64,000 nt of DNA. Source: Pseudarthrobacter sp. MM222 (GTDB lineage Bacteria; Actinomycetota; Actinomycetes; Actinomycetales; Micrococcaceae). Position numbers and translations under genes: made by a program. Positions 8,614 to 18,083 of this stretch are shown one piece after another. Under the pieces are notes generated by a model. It saw only the letters and a list, made by a program, of their open reading frames with translations, was not told the origin of the DNA and made no database searches. The first letter of the stretch is position 1. The number at the start of each line of letters is the position of its first letter. Where the stretch lies: positions 2,356,001 through 2,420,000 of the forward strand of contig NZ_OX352321.1 of NCBI RefSeq assembly GCF_947090775.1, in the 5' to 3' direction.

Positions 8614-9414
8614 TTGGCGGCCAGTTCACGGAGCGCCCGCGATGCCAAGCGGCGCGTCCAGCAGATGGAGGCGAAGCGCGAGCTTCGACGGGAACAGGAT
8701 AAGCGCCGGAAGCGCGACAACATCCTCGCCATCGGCGCCGGCGGCGCGGCGGTGGCCCTGGCCCTCGTCCTCCAGCTGACGGTCTTTTCCTCCAACCCGA
8801 CCGAGGCGGAGTTCGCCGCGGCGCAGGCCGACCTGGCTTCCCCGTCCGCGACGCCGTCGGCCTCGCCCAGCAACGGCGACAACATCCCGAAACCTGAGAC
8901 CGCGGCCGGCCAGACCTTTACGGGAGAGCTCAAGCTCAACGCCGGCACGCTGGGCGTCGAACTGGACGGCACCAAGGCCCCGCAGGCCGCTGCCGTCTTC
9001 AAGTCCCTGGCGGACCAGAACTTCTACGCCGGCCTCAGCTGCCACCGTCTCACCACTGGCGAAACCTTCGGCGTGCTGCAGTGCGGCTCCAAAACCGGCG
9101 ACGGCAGCGCCGATCCGGCCTACACCTGGGGTCCGCTGGAAAACACGCCGCCGGACAACAACTATCCGGCAGGCACCATCGCGGTCGCCAGGACCGGCGG
9201 GAATGCCAACGGTAACGGCACGCAGTTCTTCATCGTGTACAAGGACACCGTCATCCCGGCCGACGCCGCCGGCGGCTACACCGTGGTGGGCAAGGTTACC
9301 TCCGGCCTGGACGTCGTCTCCGGAATCGCCGCCGCAGGCCTTAAACCCGGTGATAACGCCACAGACGGCGCACCTGTGGAACCAGTCACGATAGACTCGT
9401 TCTCACTGAAGTAA
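8614..9414 (+). CDS. Membrane-anchored cyclophilin-type peptidyl-prolyl isomerase
   Basis: The N terminus is basic and probably coiled-coil (RRVQQMEAKRELRREQDKRRKR). One transmembrane helix follows (AAVALALVLQLTVF), then a Pro/Ser/Thr-rich linker and a cyclophilin domain of about 160 residues with SCHRLTTGE, NGTQFFIVYKD and a C-terminal GKVTSGLDVV. The catalytic domain therefore faces outward, where it would speed prolyl isomerisation in secreted proteins. I chose the TTG at 8614 because AGGAGG lies just upstream (8604-8609). The in-frame ATG at 8515 would add an unlikely extension. The same gene sits on the opposite strand between hisS and rel in mycobacteria (ppiB). Confidence 0.9.
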   Translation: MAASSRSARDAKRRVQQMEAKRELRREQDKRRKRDNILAIGAGGAAVALALVLQLTVFSSNPTEAEFAAAQADLASPSATPSASPSNGDNIPKPETAAGQTFTGELKLNAGTLGVELDGTKAPQAAAVFKSLADQNFYAGLSCHRLTTGETFGVLQCGSKTGDGSADPAYTWGPLENTPPDNNYPAGTIAVARTGGNANGNGTQFFIVYKDTVIPADAAGGYTVVGKVTSGLDVVSGIAAAGLKPGDNATDGAPVEPVTIDSFSLK

Positions 9415-9475
9415 CCAGCCGCGGCCCTCGTGGCCGCGGTGCCGGTATTTCCCTCCAAGCGAAAGACTTCTAGCG

Positions 9476-11272
9476 GTGACAGACAGTCAGAAATCCGACG
9501 AAACAGTGTCAGCAGCAGCTGCCAACGAGACCGAAACCGAGGCAACGTCCGCAGGACAAGCACCAGGACAAGCATCAGCACAGGCAACGGGACAAGAGGC
9601 AGAACAAGCGACCGACACCCCCACAGCGACAGCACCGGAGGCGACCGTAGAGCCGCAGGCGACTGAGGCCGAGACCGTAGAGCCGCAGACAACTGAGGCC
9701 GAGACCGTAGAGCCGCAGGCGGAGGCCGCCCCGGCGTCCCCGGAAGCGGACGCCGCGCCGGAGGCAGCAGCTCCCGAAGCTACAGCACCGGCTCCGGCCG
9801 AGCCCGCTGCCGCCGAGCCCGGAGCTGCAGCACCCGCTCCTGCGGAGGCAGCAGCTCCCGAAGCTCCGGCACCCGCTTCTGCAGAGCCCGAGGCCGCCAC
9901 CTCCTCCCCCGCCCCGGCCCGTCCTGCGCCGTCCCCGGCAGCGTTCGCGGCCCGGCCCAAGGCCAAGCCCTCCCCGGCCGCACCGGCTGCCGCCCCGGCG
10001 TCCGTTTCCTCCGCTGCTTCCCTCGCCGAGGCCTCCCGCTGGGGCCGCGTCGAAGGCGACGGCCACGTCTTCCTGACCGTGGACGGCGAGGAGCACCCGG
10101 TCGGACAGTACCCGGACGTCAGCGACGACGAGGCCCTGGGTTACTTCGCCCGGAAGTACGACGACGTCGTCGCGCAGATCGTCCTGCTGGAACAGCGCGT
10201 CAGCTCCAAGGCGCCCACCACGGACATGCAAAAGACCGTCACGCACCTGCGCGAACAGCTGGCAGAACGGAACATGGTGGGCGATATCCGCTCAGCCGAA
10301 GCCCGACTGGATGCCCTGGTCACGCAGATCAGCGAACTCGAGAAGGTCGAGAAGGCCGAACACGACGCCGTCCGGGCCGCCGAACTGGCAGCCCGCGAAG
10401 CCATCGTGGCGGAGGCCGAAGAGATCGCCGGGCACGATCCGGCGCAGATCCAGTGGAAGACCTCCAGCGCCCGGATGAACGACCTCTTTGAGAGCTGGAA
10501 GACGGCACAGAAGAGCGGCGTTCGGCTCGGCCGTAGCAACGAAGACGCCCTCTGGAAGCGTTTCCGTGCTGCCCGCACCGTCTTTGACCGGCACCGCCGG
10601 GCCTACTTCTCGCAGCTGGACAGCAACAACTCGGCAGCCAAGGCCGCCAAGGAGAAGCTAATCACGGAGGCGGAAGCACTCTCCTCCTCGACCGACTGGG
10701 GCTTTGCGGCCGGCGAATACCGCCGCCTCATGGACCAGTGGAAGGCCTCACCCCGTGCCAGCCGCAAGGACGACGACGCCCTCTGGGCACGTTTCCGGGC
10801 CGCGCAGGACGTGTTCTTCACGAACCGGCAGGCAGCCAATGACGAGATCGACCAGGAATACGGTGCAAACCTGGTCGTGAAGGAAGCGCTGCTGGTGGAA
10901 GCCAGCGAGCTGCTGCCCATCAAGGACCTCGCGGCCGCCAAGAAAGCCCTCCAGTCCATCCGCGACCGCTGGGAAGAAGCGGGCAAGGTGCCGCGCGCCG
11001 ACATGGCCCGCATCGAAGCAGGCCTCCGAAAGGTGGAGGACGCCGTCCGCCATGCCGAGGAGGAAAACTGGAAGCGGTCGAATCCGGAAACGAAGGCCCG
11101 CACTAACAGCGCGCTGAGTCAGCTGGAATCCGCCATCGCCGGTCTCAAGGATGACCTTGCCAAGGCGGAGAAGGCAGGCGACGAGCGCAAGATCAAGGCA
11201 GCCCGGGAGGCTCTCGAAGCCCGTCAGGCATGGCTGGAACAGCTCGAACGCTCAGCGAGCGAGCTCTCCTAG
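9476..11272 (+). CDS. DUF349 domain-containing protein
   Basis: A 598-residue protein. The first ~185 residues are low-complexity Ala/Pro/Glu, including a 10-residue tandem repeat (EPQxTEAETV). The rest is helical with several DUF349 repeats, recognisable by the recurring W-K ... DDALWARFRAAQDVFF pattern (for example NEDALWKRFRAARTVFDRHR and KDDDALWARFRAA). Function is unknown; the family is common in actinobacteria, where a link to ribosomes or stress has been suggested without firm proof. The GTG start at 9476 lies 61 bases after the cyclophilin stop, so the two may be co-transcribed. A strong terminator follows. Confidence 0.85.
   Translation: MTDSQKSDETVSAAAANETETEATSAGQAPGQASAQATGQEAEQATDTPTATAPEATVEPQATEAETVEPQTTEAETVEPQAEAAPASPEADAAPEAAAPEATAPAPAEPAAAEPGAAAPAPAEAAAPEAPAPASAEPEAATSSPAPARPAPSPAAFAARPKAKPSPAAPAAAPASVSSAASLAEASRWGRVEGDGHVFLTVDGEEHPVGQYPDVSDDEALGYFARKYDDVVAQIVLLEQRVSSKAPTTDMQKTVTHLREQLAERNMVGDIRSAEARLDALVTQISELEKVEKAEHDAVRAAELAAREAIVAEAEEIAGHDPAQIQWKTSSARMNDLFESWKTAQKSGVRLGRSNEDALWKRFRAARTVFDRHRRAYFSQLDSNNSAAKAAKEKLITEAEALSSSTDWGFAAGEYRRLMDQWKASPRASRKDDDALWARFRAAQDVFFTNRQAANDEIDQEYGANLVVKEALLVEASELLPIKDLAAAKKALQSIRDRWEEAGKVPRADMARIEAGLRKVEDAVRHAEEENWKRSNPETKARTNSALSQLESAIAGLKDDLAKAEKAGDERKIKAAREALEARQAWLEQLERSASELS
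9650..9720 (+). repeat. 30-bp in-frame tandem repeat
   Basis: Two near-identical 30-base units (9650-9679, 9680-9709) and a partial third encode EPQ[A/T]TEAETV repeats in the disordered N terminus of the DUF349 protein. The length is a multiple of three, so copy-number change would not break the frame. Confidence 0.8.
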
Positions 11273-11293
11273 CGCTCCACCGGAAAACACTCC

Positions 11294-11333
11294 AGGCCCC
11301 GTTTCGGTTATCCACATGACCGCGACGGGGCCT
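11294..11333 (+). terminator. Terminator after the DUF349 gene
   Basis: AGGCCCCGT and ACGGGGCCT form a perfect 9-bp stem around a long loop, followed by a T-rich stretch (GTTTCATTTT). It begins 22 bases after the stop codon. Confidence 0.75.
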
Positions 11334-11367
11334 GTTTCATTTTCCGGGCAGCCGGGACGATTGCTGC

Positions 11368-11981
11368 ATGGTCCACCCGCCCGGCGCCGCTGACCCGGAT
11401 GCCTCTAGTGCCCTTCCGGTAGAGCTGTACTCACCCGGCCAGCTCTTCTCCTGGCCGGAGCTACAGGCAATGGCGTCCGACGGCGTGCTGACGCAGCTGT
11501 ACCAGCGCGGCTACCTGCCGCCGGGAACCCGTTCCACCCCCGGCTCCGGGCACGCGCGTTGGGCACGATGATCCCGCCGCCGATCAGGCAGCGCGTGGTG
11601 GCCGGCAGGCTGACGGCGGCCTGGGTTTACGGCTGCGCACAGGAACCCGACCGGCTGGCGCTGCTGGTGGATGCCAGCCGGAGGATTTCAAGCCTGAGGT
11701 CTACGCGCGGCTGCACCTTCCATGAGGTGCGGTTGGGCGCGTTGGACGTCGTGAGCCTCGGCGGACTGATGGTCTCCAGTCCTTTGCGGACCGCCCTGGA
11801 CATCGCCCTGCATGTGGAATCCGACCGTGCCCTGCCGGTTCTGGCCGCATTGCTGGACCGGACCGAGCTGGGCGTGCGGCTGCGCCTGCTCAGGCTTGCC
11901 GTGGAGGCCAGTCCGCGGGTGCCGCACAAGAAGGCGGCGCTGGAACGGCTCGCCATCCTCGAGACCGCACAGCCGCCTTAG
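11368..11981 (+). pseudogene. AbiEi-like antitoxin-family gene, frameshifted
   Basis: Two overlapping reading frames together make one protein. 11368-11571 encodes an N-terminal winged-helix part (YSPGQLFSWPELQAMASDGV, LTQLYQRGYLPPGTRSTP). The second frame, read from before 11559, continues with RLRARALGTMIPPPIRQRV, then TAAWVYGCA and LGGLMVSSPLRTALDIALH, ending at 11981. Restoring one C to the CCCCC run at 11537-11541 joins them into about 204 residues. The layout resembles the 'type IV toxin-antitoxin AbiEi family' proteins frequent in Arthrobacter, which usually stand alone without an AbiEii toxin; none is nearby here either. The break may be a sequencing error or real decay. It ends convergently on rel with a 4-base overlap. 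Confidence 0.65.
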
Positions 11982-14386
11982 CTGCGCCGCCGGTTCCCCG
12001 TGGTCCGGTAGACGTCGAAGACGCCATCGATCCGGCGAACGGCGCTCAGCACATGGCTCAGGTACTTGGGGTCGCCCATCTCGAAGGCGAACTTGGAGAT
12101 GGCCACCCGGTCCGTGGAAGTGTGCACGCTGGCCGCGAGGATGTTGACGTGGTTTTCGGAGAGGATCCGGGTGACGTCGGAGAGCAGGGACTTGCGGTCC
12201 AGCGCTTCGACCTGGATCTCGACCAGGAAGACGCTGGACTGTGTGGGCGCCCAGTCCACTTCGACGATCCGGTCCGGCTGCTCCAGCAGGCCGCTGACAT
12301 TGGTGCAGTCGGTCCGGTGCACCGAGACGCCGGAGCCGCGCGTGACGAAGCCCAGGATCGGGTCCGGCGGCACCGGAGTGCAGCAGCGGGCGAGTTTGAC
12401 CCAGACGTCATCCACACCGCGGACCACGACGCCGGAATCGGAGTACCGGGCCTTGGTTACCTGGGTCGGGATGGAGACCTCGGTGAGGTCGTCTTCGGGG
12501 GTGTCGTTGCCGCCGAGACTCTCCACGAGGCGTTCCATGACGGACTGCGCGGAGGTGTGCCCGTCGCCGACGCCGGCGTAGAGGCCGGAGATGTCAACGT
12601 ACTTGAAGTCTTCGGCGATCGCAGCCAAGGCGTCGTGGGTCATCAGGCGCTGCAGCGGCAGGTTCTGCTTGCGCATTGCCTTGGTCAGCAGGTCCTTGCC
12701 GCGTTCGATCGACTCCTCGCGGCGTTCCTTGCTGAACCACTGCCGGATCTTGTTGCGCGCCCTGGCGCTCTTGACGAAGTGCTGCCAGTCCTGGCTGGGG
12801 CCGGCCCCCTCGGCCTTCGAGGTAAAGATCTCCACCCAGTCGCCGTGGTTCAGTTCGCTGTTGAGGGGCACCAGCTTGCCGTTGACCCGGGCGCCAATGG
12901 TGCGGTGGCCCACCTCGGTGTGCACCGCGTAGGCGAAGTCGACGGGCGTGGAACCGGCCGGCAGGGCCATGACCTCGCCCTTGGGGGTGAAGACGAAGAC
13001 CTCGCGGGCGTTGATTTCGAAGCGCAGCGAGTCAAGGAATTCGCCCGGATCCGAGGTTTCCTGCTGCCAGTCGACGAGGGAGCGCAACCAGCCCATGTCG
13101 CCGTCGCGGGGGCTGCCGGGTCCGGAGGCCGTACGGTTGGGCTGGTCCTTGTACTTCCAGTGCGCGGCCACGCCGTACTCGGCGCGGCGGTGCATCTCAT
13201 GGGTGCGGATCTGGATCTCCACCGGTTTGCCGCCCGGACCGATCACGGTGGTGTGAAGGGACTGATACATATTGAACTTCGGCATCGCGATGTAGTCTTT
13301 GAACCGCCCGGGCAGGGGGTTCCAGCGCGAATGCATGGCGCCGAGGGCGGCGTAGCAGTCCCGGACGGAGTCGACGAGGACCCGGACGCCCATCAGGTCG
13401 TTGATGTCGTCAAAGTCCTTGTCCCGGACGATCATCTTCTGGTAGATCGAGTAATAGTGCTTCGGCCGTCCGGTGATGGTGGCCTTGATCTTGGCCTCGC
13501 GCAGGTCATCCGTGATCTGGTTGCGGATGACTCCGAGGTTCTTTTCGCGCTCCGGCGTCCGGTCCCCCACCATCCGCACGATTTCCTCATAGACCTTCGG
13601 ATACAGGGCGGCGAAGGACAGGTCCTCCAGCTCCCATTTGATCGTGTTCATGCCGAGCCGGTGGGCCAGTGGCGCGAAGATTTCCAAGGTTTCCCGGGCC
13701 TTCCGGGCCGAGGACTCTGCCGAGACGAAGCGCCAAGTGCGGGCGTTGTGCAGCCGGTCAGCAAGTTTGATCATCAGCACGCGGATGTCCTTGGCCATCG
13801 CCACGACCATCTTGCGCACCGTTTCGGACTGGGCGGCCTCGCCGAAGCTGACCTTGTCCAGCTTGGTGACGCCGTCCACCAGCATCGCAACCTCGGGCCC
13901 GAACTCGGCCTTGAGGTCCGTCAGCGTGTAGGAGGTGTCCTCCACGGTGTCGTGCAGCAGCGCCGCGGCAAGGGTGGTTCCGCTGAGGCCCAGCTCGGCG
14001 AGGATGGTGGCTACCGCCACGGGGTGGGTGATGTAGGGGTCGCCGCTCTTGCGCTTCTGACCGCGATGACAGCGCTCCGCCACGACGAAGGCGCGCTGGA
14101 TGAGGTCGAAGTCCTCTTTGGGGTTGTTGGCGCGGACGGTGCGCAGCAGCGGCTCGAGGATGGGCGAGTAGGCGGGGGCGCCGCGGCCTGTTAATCGGGC
14201 GAGCCTGGAACGCGTGCGTTCCCGGCGGCCGGGGAAGGTGGGCCGGGCTCCCGAATTGTCGATCGGAACGGCTGGCTCGGCGCGTACGGGAACCACCAGA
14301 CCAGTCTGGGTAGCCTGGCTGGCACTCTTATCCGCCGGTGCCGCCTGCACCGGCGTCGAACGTTCTTCCAATGAAGCACCCCTCAT
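11978..14386 (-). CDS. rel: Bifunctional (p)ppGpp synthetase/hydrolase Rel
   Basis: An 802-residue RelA/SpoT homologue. After an ~75-residue variable N terminus come the HD hydrolase domain ([27 protein letters not shown]), the synthetase domain ([33 protein letters not shown]), a TGS domain ([20 protein letters not shown]), a conserved Cys motif ([16 protein letters not shown]) and a C-terminal ACT domain. Both the hydrolase HDxxED motif and the synthetase core look intact, so it should make and degrade the stringent-response alarmone. It lies downstream of secF on the same strand, separated by a strong hairpin. The apt gene found between these two in mycobacteria is absent. Confidence 0.96.
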   Translation of the reverse strand: MRGASLEERSTPVQAAPADKSASQATQTGLVVPVRAEPAVPIDNSGARPTFPGRRERTRSRLARLTGRGAPAYSPILEPLLRTVRANNPKEDFDLIQRAFVVAERCHRGQKRKSGDPYITHPVAVATILAELGLSGTTLAAALLHDTVEDTSYTLTDLKAEFGPEVAMLVDGVTKLDKVSFGEAAQSETVRKMVVAMAKDIRVLMIKLADRLHNARTWRFVSAESSARKARETLEIFAPLAHRLGMNTIKWELEDLSFAALYPKVYEEIVRMVGDRTPEREKNLGVIRNQITDDLREAKIKATITGRPKHYYSIYQKMIVRDKDFDDINDLMGVRVLVDSVRDCYAALGAMHSRWNPLPGRFKDYIAMPKFNMYQSLHTTVIGPGGKPVEIQIRTHEMHRRAEYGVAAHWKYKDQPNRTASGPGSPRDGDMGWLRSLVDWQQETSDPGEFLDSLRFEINAREVFVFTPKGEVMALPAGSTPVDFAYAVHTEVGHRTIGARVNGKLVPLNSELNHGDWVEIFTSKAEGAGPSQDWQHFVKSARARNKIRQWFSKERREESIERGKDLLTKAMRKQNLPLQRLMTHDALAAIAEDFKYVDISGLYAGVGDGHTSAQSVMERLVESLGGNDTPEDDLTEVSIPTQVTKARYSDSGVVVRGVDDVWVKLARCCTPVPPDPILGFVTRGSGVSVHRTDCTNVSGLLEQPDRIVEVDWAPTQSSVFLVEIQVEALDRKSLLSDVTRILSENHVNILAASVHTSTDRVAISKFAFEMGDPKYLSHVLSAVRRIDGVFDVYRTTGNRRRS

Positions 14387-14449
14387 AACCCGTTAATTAT
14401 TCAAGTCTATTCCCGCGGCAGGATACTCCGATAACCGGGCCGGATATGG

Positions 14450-14493
14450 CGACGGGCCGGAGAGCGTCACAGGTGACGTTCTCCGGCCCGTCG
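14450..14493 (-). terminator. Long hairpin terminator after secDF
   Basis: CGACGGGCCGGAGA and TCTCCGGCCCGTCG pair perfectly over 14 bp, and an inner CGTCAC/GTGACG stem extends the hairpin to almost the full 44 bases. It lies 27 bases downstream of the secF stop and about 60 bases before the rel start, so it ends the yajC-secD-secF transcript. Confidence 0.75.
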
Positions 14494-14520
14494 GACCGCT
14501 TTTGGCGGATCAGCTGCAGG

Positions 14521-15531
14521 CTAAGCCGTGGCCGGCGCCGCGCTCTTGGCGGCCGTCTCGGCCCGGCGCTGCTCAACCCGCTTGGCCTGCTTCACCAGGT
14601 CAGGTTCGTTCTGGCGCAGCCACGCGAATAGCGGAGCTGCGATGAAGATCGTCGCTGCCGTGCCGATCAGGATTCCCACGAAAAGCGCCAGCGAGAGGTC
14701 CCGCAGCGTTCCGGCACCCAACAGCCCGGCACCGATGAACAGGATCGCGCCAACGGGCAGGATGGCCACCATCATGGTGTTGATGGAGCGGACGAGCGTC
14801 TGGTTGACTGCAAGGTTGACTTCCTCACCGAAGGTCCGGCGGGTGGAGGCCTGCAGGTCGTCGGTGTTTTCACGGATCTTGTCGAAGACCACCACGGTGT
14901 CGTACAGCGAGTAGCTCAGAACCGTAAGGAATCCGATGATGGCCGACGGCGTCACCTCGAAATCGCTGAGGGCGTAGACGCCGGCCGTGATGAACATCGT
15001 CACGAGCATGCCGACAATCGCTGACAGCGACATCTTCCAGGTGCGGAAATACAGCGCCATCAGCACGGCGGCCAGCGCCACGAAGATGACCAGACCCAGC
15101 AGGGCCTGCTTGGTAACGTCCGCACCCCACGTGGGGCCGATGAACGTGGACGTCACTTCGTTCTCGGTGACGCCGTAAGCCTGGGTGAGGCCATCCTTGA
15201 TCTGCAGCGTCTCGTCATCCGTGAGCTTGTCCGTCTGGATGCGCATCGTGTTGCCGGCGACGTTGGCCACGCGCGGGACGCTGCCGGAAACAACATCCTC
15301 GACAGCCTTCTCCCCGATCGTCGGGTCCGTGGTCTTGACGTTCGAGACGGTGAACTCGGACCCGCCCCGGAATTCGATCCCGAGGTTGAAGCCGCCCTTG
15401 GCGACCGGGAGCAGGATCGAGAGCGCCACGGCGACCGCCGCGATCAGGAACCAGATCTTCTTGTAGCCGACAAAATCGTACGAGCGCTTGCCCGTGTACA
15501 GCTCGTTACCGAAATTCGAGAAGCTGGCCAT
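14521..15531 (-). CDS. secF: Protein translocase subunit SecF
   Basis: A 336-residue membrane protein with the SecF pattern: an N-terminal helix (IWFLIAAVAVALSILLP), the NLGIEFRGGSEF motif, a periplasmic domain, and five more helices containing GFLTVLSYSLYDTVVVFDKIRE and LVRSINTMMVAILPVGA. With SecD it forms the proton-driven accessory complex that helps SecYEG complete export. Its ATG directly follows the secD stop, so the two are coupled. The C-terminal tail is basic and Ala-rich. Confidence 0.96.
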   Translation of the reverse strand: MASFSNFGNELYTGKRSYDFVGYKKIWFLIAAVAVALSILLPVAKGGFNLGIEFRGGSEFTVSNVKTTDPTIGEKAVEDVVSGSVPRVANVAGNTMRIQTDKLTDDETLQIKDGLTQAYGVTENEVTSTFIGPTWGADVTKQALLGLVIFVALAAVLMALYFRTWKMSLSAIVGMLVTMFITAGVYALSDFEVTPSAIIGFLTVLSYSLYDTVVVFDKIRENTDDLQASTRRTFGEEVNLAVNQTLVRSINTMMVAILPVGAILFIGAGLLGAGTLRDLSLALFVGILIGTAATIFIAAPLFAWLRQNEPDLVKQAKRVEQRRAETAAKSAAPATA

Positions 15532-17307
15532 TTACTTGCCCTCCTTGGACGCGCTCTTGGAGGAACCAGCGAGCTGGCCCTGCTTTTCCTGTTCCTGACG
15601 TTCCGCGAGCCGGCGCTCCGCTATCGTCATCCGGCGCTCGGCTTCGGCCGCGGCGCCGGTGTTCTTGGCACGGACCGCCATCGTGGGCTTCTGCTCCGGG
15701 GTGCGGATACGGCCTGCTCCCCGGTACAGCGGAACCGCACCGAGGCGCTTCGGGTCGAGCCCGGAGAACCTGTGGCCTTCACCGAAGAACTTGGTGCGGG
15801 CCAGCAGTCTCAGGGTCGGGTGGGTGAACATGAAGACGACGATGAGGTCGGCGATCGCGGTGAGGCCGAGGGTGAACGCGAAGCCGCGCACGTTGCCGAC
15901 CGCCACGAAGTACAGCACGAGGGCGGCGAGGAGGTTCACGGCCTTGGACGCCAGGACCGTGCGCTTGGCGCGCTTCCAGCCGTTCTCAACGGCGGAAACG
16001 AGGCCGCGGCCCTCGCGGAGCTCGTCACGGATGCGTTCGAAGTAGACGATGAACGAGTCCGCCGTCTGGCCGATGGCGACGATGAGGCCCGCGACGCCGG
16101 CGAGGGACAGGCGGTAGTTCTCGGTCCAGCCCAGGATGGCGATGGCGAGGTAGGTCAGTGCGCCGGCCACTACGAGCGAGGCCACGGTGACGAAGCCGAG
16201 CGCCCGGTACTGGAAGAGCGAGTAGACCACCACGAGGAGCAGGCCGATCAGCCCGGCGAGCATGCCCATGCGGAGCTGTTCCCCGCCGAGGGTTGCGGAG
16301 ATCTGCTGTTCGCTCTGAATTTCGAAGCTGATCGGCAGGGCGCCGAAGCGCAGCTGGTCGGAGAGGGCCTTCGCGGATGCCTCGGTGAAGCCACCGGTGA
16401 TCTGCGGGCGGCCGTCGGTGATGACCGCGAGGGAACGCGGGGCCGAGATGACCTGGTCGTCGAGGACGATGGCGAACTGGGCCTTCGGGTCCGAACCCGT
16501 CTGGCCGCCGGCCGCGGTGTAGAACTGGTAGAGCCGCTCGGTGACTTCCTTGAACTTCGCGGTGCCTTCATCGTCGAACTGGATGTTGACGGCCCACTCG
16601 TTGGTCACCGCGCCCTGGGCTCCGCGCTGGAGCTGGAAGGTCGAACCCTTGATGTTCGAGCCCTTCACCTCGACGGGGCCGAGAATGTATTTGATGGCGG
16701 GCGAGTTGGCGGACGCGGGTTCGCAGGTCACCAGCGGCTTGGCCGGGTCGGAGCGCTCCTGCTTGTCCTGGGCCGGGTTGTCACAGTCCAGTGCCTCGAA
16801 CTGCTGGTAGACCTCGGGGGTGATCCAGTTTTCGTCGCTGCCGTTGGTGGGCTCCGCTGCGGGCTTGGGCAGCTGCTCGGCGGGGGTCCGGGATTCCGCC
16901 GGGACGGCTGCGCCTGCACCGGCCTGCAGCACCGGGCGGAAGTTCATGTCTGCCGACGCCTGGATCAGCGCACGGGTTTCCTTGGAGGGGGTGCCGGGGA
17001 GGCTGACCACGACGTTGCGGCCGGACTGCGTGCTGATTTCAGCTTCCGCGACGCCCGAGCCATCCACGCGCTGACGGATGATCGCCACGGCCTGGTTGAG
17101 CTGTTCTTCATTGATGTCCGAACCGCCCTCAACCTTGGGCGCCAGGATCATCTGGGTGCCGCCTTCAAGGTCCAGGGCGAGCTTGGGAGCCCAGCTCGCC
17201 TGGCCGGCAATCGTGCCGCCCGCCAGGACGGCAGTCAGGACGGCGAGAATAACGCCAAGCCAGACCAGCGCCCTGAGGGCTGAGTTTTTGGGGCCAGTTC
17301 GTGCCAT
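15532..17307 (-). CDS. secD: Protein translocase subunit SecD
   Basis: A 591-residue SecD with an N-terminal helix, the motif LALDLEGGTQMIL, a periplasmic region containing IIRQRVDGSGVAEAEI and two P1-type subdomains, then a transmembrane bundle with GQTADSFIVYFERIRDELREG. The periplasmic part holds an acidic/Pro-rich insertion (about 125-165) common in actinobacteria. Together with SecF it releases exported proteins on the outer face using the proton gradient. It follows yajC by about 106 bases and precedes secF without a gap. Confidence 0.96.
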   Translation of the reverse strand: MARTGPKNSALRALVWLGVILAVLTAVLAGGTIAGQASWAPKLALDLEGGTQMILAPKVEGGSDINEEQLNQAVAIIRQRVDGSGVAEAEISTQSGRNVVVSLPGTPSKETRALIQASADMNFRPVLQAGAGAAVPAESRTPAEQLPKPAAEPTNGSDENWITPEVYQQFEALDCDNPAQDKQERSDPAKPLVTCEPASANSPAIKYILGPVEVKGSNIKGSTFQLQRGAQGAVTNEWAVNIQFDDEGTAKFKEVTERLYQFYTAAGGQTGSDPKAQFAIVLDDQVISAPRSLAVITDGRPQITGGFTEASAKALSDQLRFGALPISFEIQSEQQISATLGGEQLRMGMLAGLIGLLLVVVYSLFQYRALGFVTVASLVVAGALTYLAIAILGWTENYRLSLAGVAGLIVAIGQTADSFIVYFERIRDELREGRGLVSAVENGWKRAKRTVLASKAVNLLAALVLYFVAVGNVRGFAFTLGLTAIADLIVVFMFTHPTLRLLARTKFFGEGHRFSGLDPKRLGAVPLYRGAGRIRTPEQKPTMAVRAKNTGAAAEAERRMTIAERRLAERQEQEKQGQLAGSSKSASKEGK

Positions 17308-17413
17308 TGTCGATCTTTCTTTTAATTACGGAGGAACCGCCGGTGCGGGTCCGGAAACCCCCACCGACGGATGCCCGCAGCCGTTACTACGCGGGATAGC
17401 TCAGATAGGCAGA

Positions 17414-17878
17414 CTAGCTGTCTTTCTTACCTTCGTCATTGAGGCGGCGCAAGGTTTCGTCGGGTGTTTCAGTGCGCGGCGCGTCAGCGGCAGGGGCGGG
17501 CCGGTCCGCCGTTTCGGTGGTCAGGGAGGAAGCGTCGTCGGGAACAACCGTCTCCTCCTCGGCTGCAACAACCGGCTCAACGATCTTGGTGACGGCCTGG
17601 CGGTGCACGGTGGCGGTGTTGCCCGGGGAGAGTTCGAGCAGGACTTTGTTTTCTTCCTCGTCGATTTCCACGATGCGCCCGTACAGCCCGAAGCTGGTCA
17701 TGACCTCTACGCCCGGTGCGAACTTCGACTGGAGCTGGGTCTGCTGCTGCTGCGTCTTCTTGTTGCGGCGGAACATCATGAAGATGAAAAGTCCGAGCAT
17801 GACGAAGAGGAGAATCGTCATGATGTCGATGCCACCGCCGGCCTGCGGCTGGGTCTGGGCAGAAATAAGTCCGAACAC
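17414..17878 (-). CDS. yajC: Preprotein translocase subunit YajC
   Basis: A 154-residue protein with one N-terminal helix (IDIMTILLFVMLGLFIFMMF), the basic FRRNKKTQQQQTQL stretch, and the YajC core FAPGVEVMTSFGLYGRIVEID. It then has a long acidic C-terminal tail not essential to the family. YajC associates with SecD and SecF, and the gene order yajC-secD-secF is the classical one. Its start lies about 205 bases from the ruvB stop, so it probably has its own promoter. Confidence 0.93.
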   Translation of the reverse strand: MFGLISAQTQPQAGGGIDIMTILLFVMLGLFIFMMFRRNKKTQQQQTQLQSKFAPGVEVMTSFGLYGRIVEIDEEENKVLLELSPGNTATVHRQAVTKIVEPVVAAEEETVVPDDASSLTTETADRPAPAADAPRTETPDETLRRLNDEGKKDS

Positions 17879-18083
17879 AGGGATAGTTCCGTTCTGTACT
17901 TGCGTAGCTGGGTTTCAGCAACGTCCGCTTTACTCCGGGCCGTCCGGCAGATTGTCCGGCAGATCAACCTGCCAGAAAACCATGCCCGGCCAGCTGCGGC
18001 CAGATGCCTGGCGCCCACAGAAGCAAAGACCCGAACGTGCCGAGCGTTCTACCAGTCTAAAGGGAAATCGTTGCGGCAGGGTG

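Noticed and set aside
11559..11981. A separate 140-residue gene
   Set aside because: Its sequence continues the upstream N-terminal half of one AbiEi-like protein, so it is the second part of a frameshifted gene.
12053..14194. A 713-codon open frame antisense to rel
   Set aside because: It lacks any family resemblance and is the expected third-position shadow of a high-GC gene; rel is fully conserved on the other strand.
17391..17418. A tRNA-like 5' half (GCGGGATAGCTCAGATAGGC) in the secD-yajC gap
   Set aside because: The sequence downstream cannot form the anticodon, T and acceptor arms; it runs into the yajC stop region.
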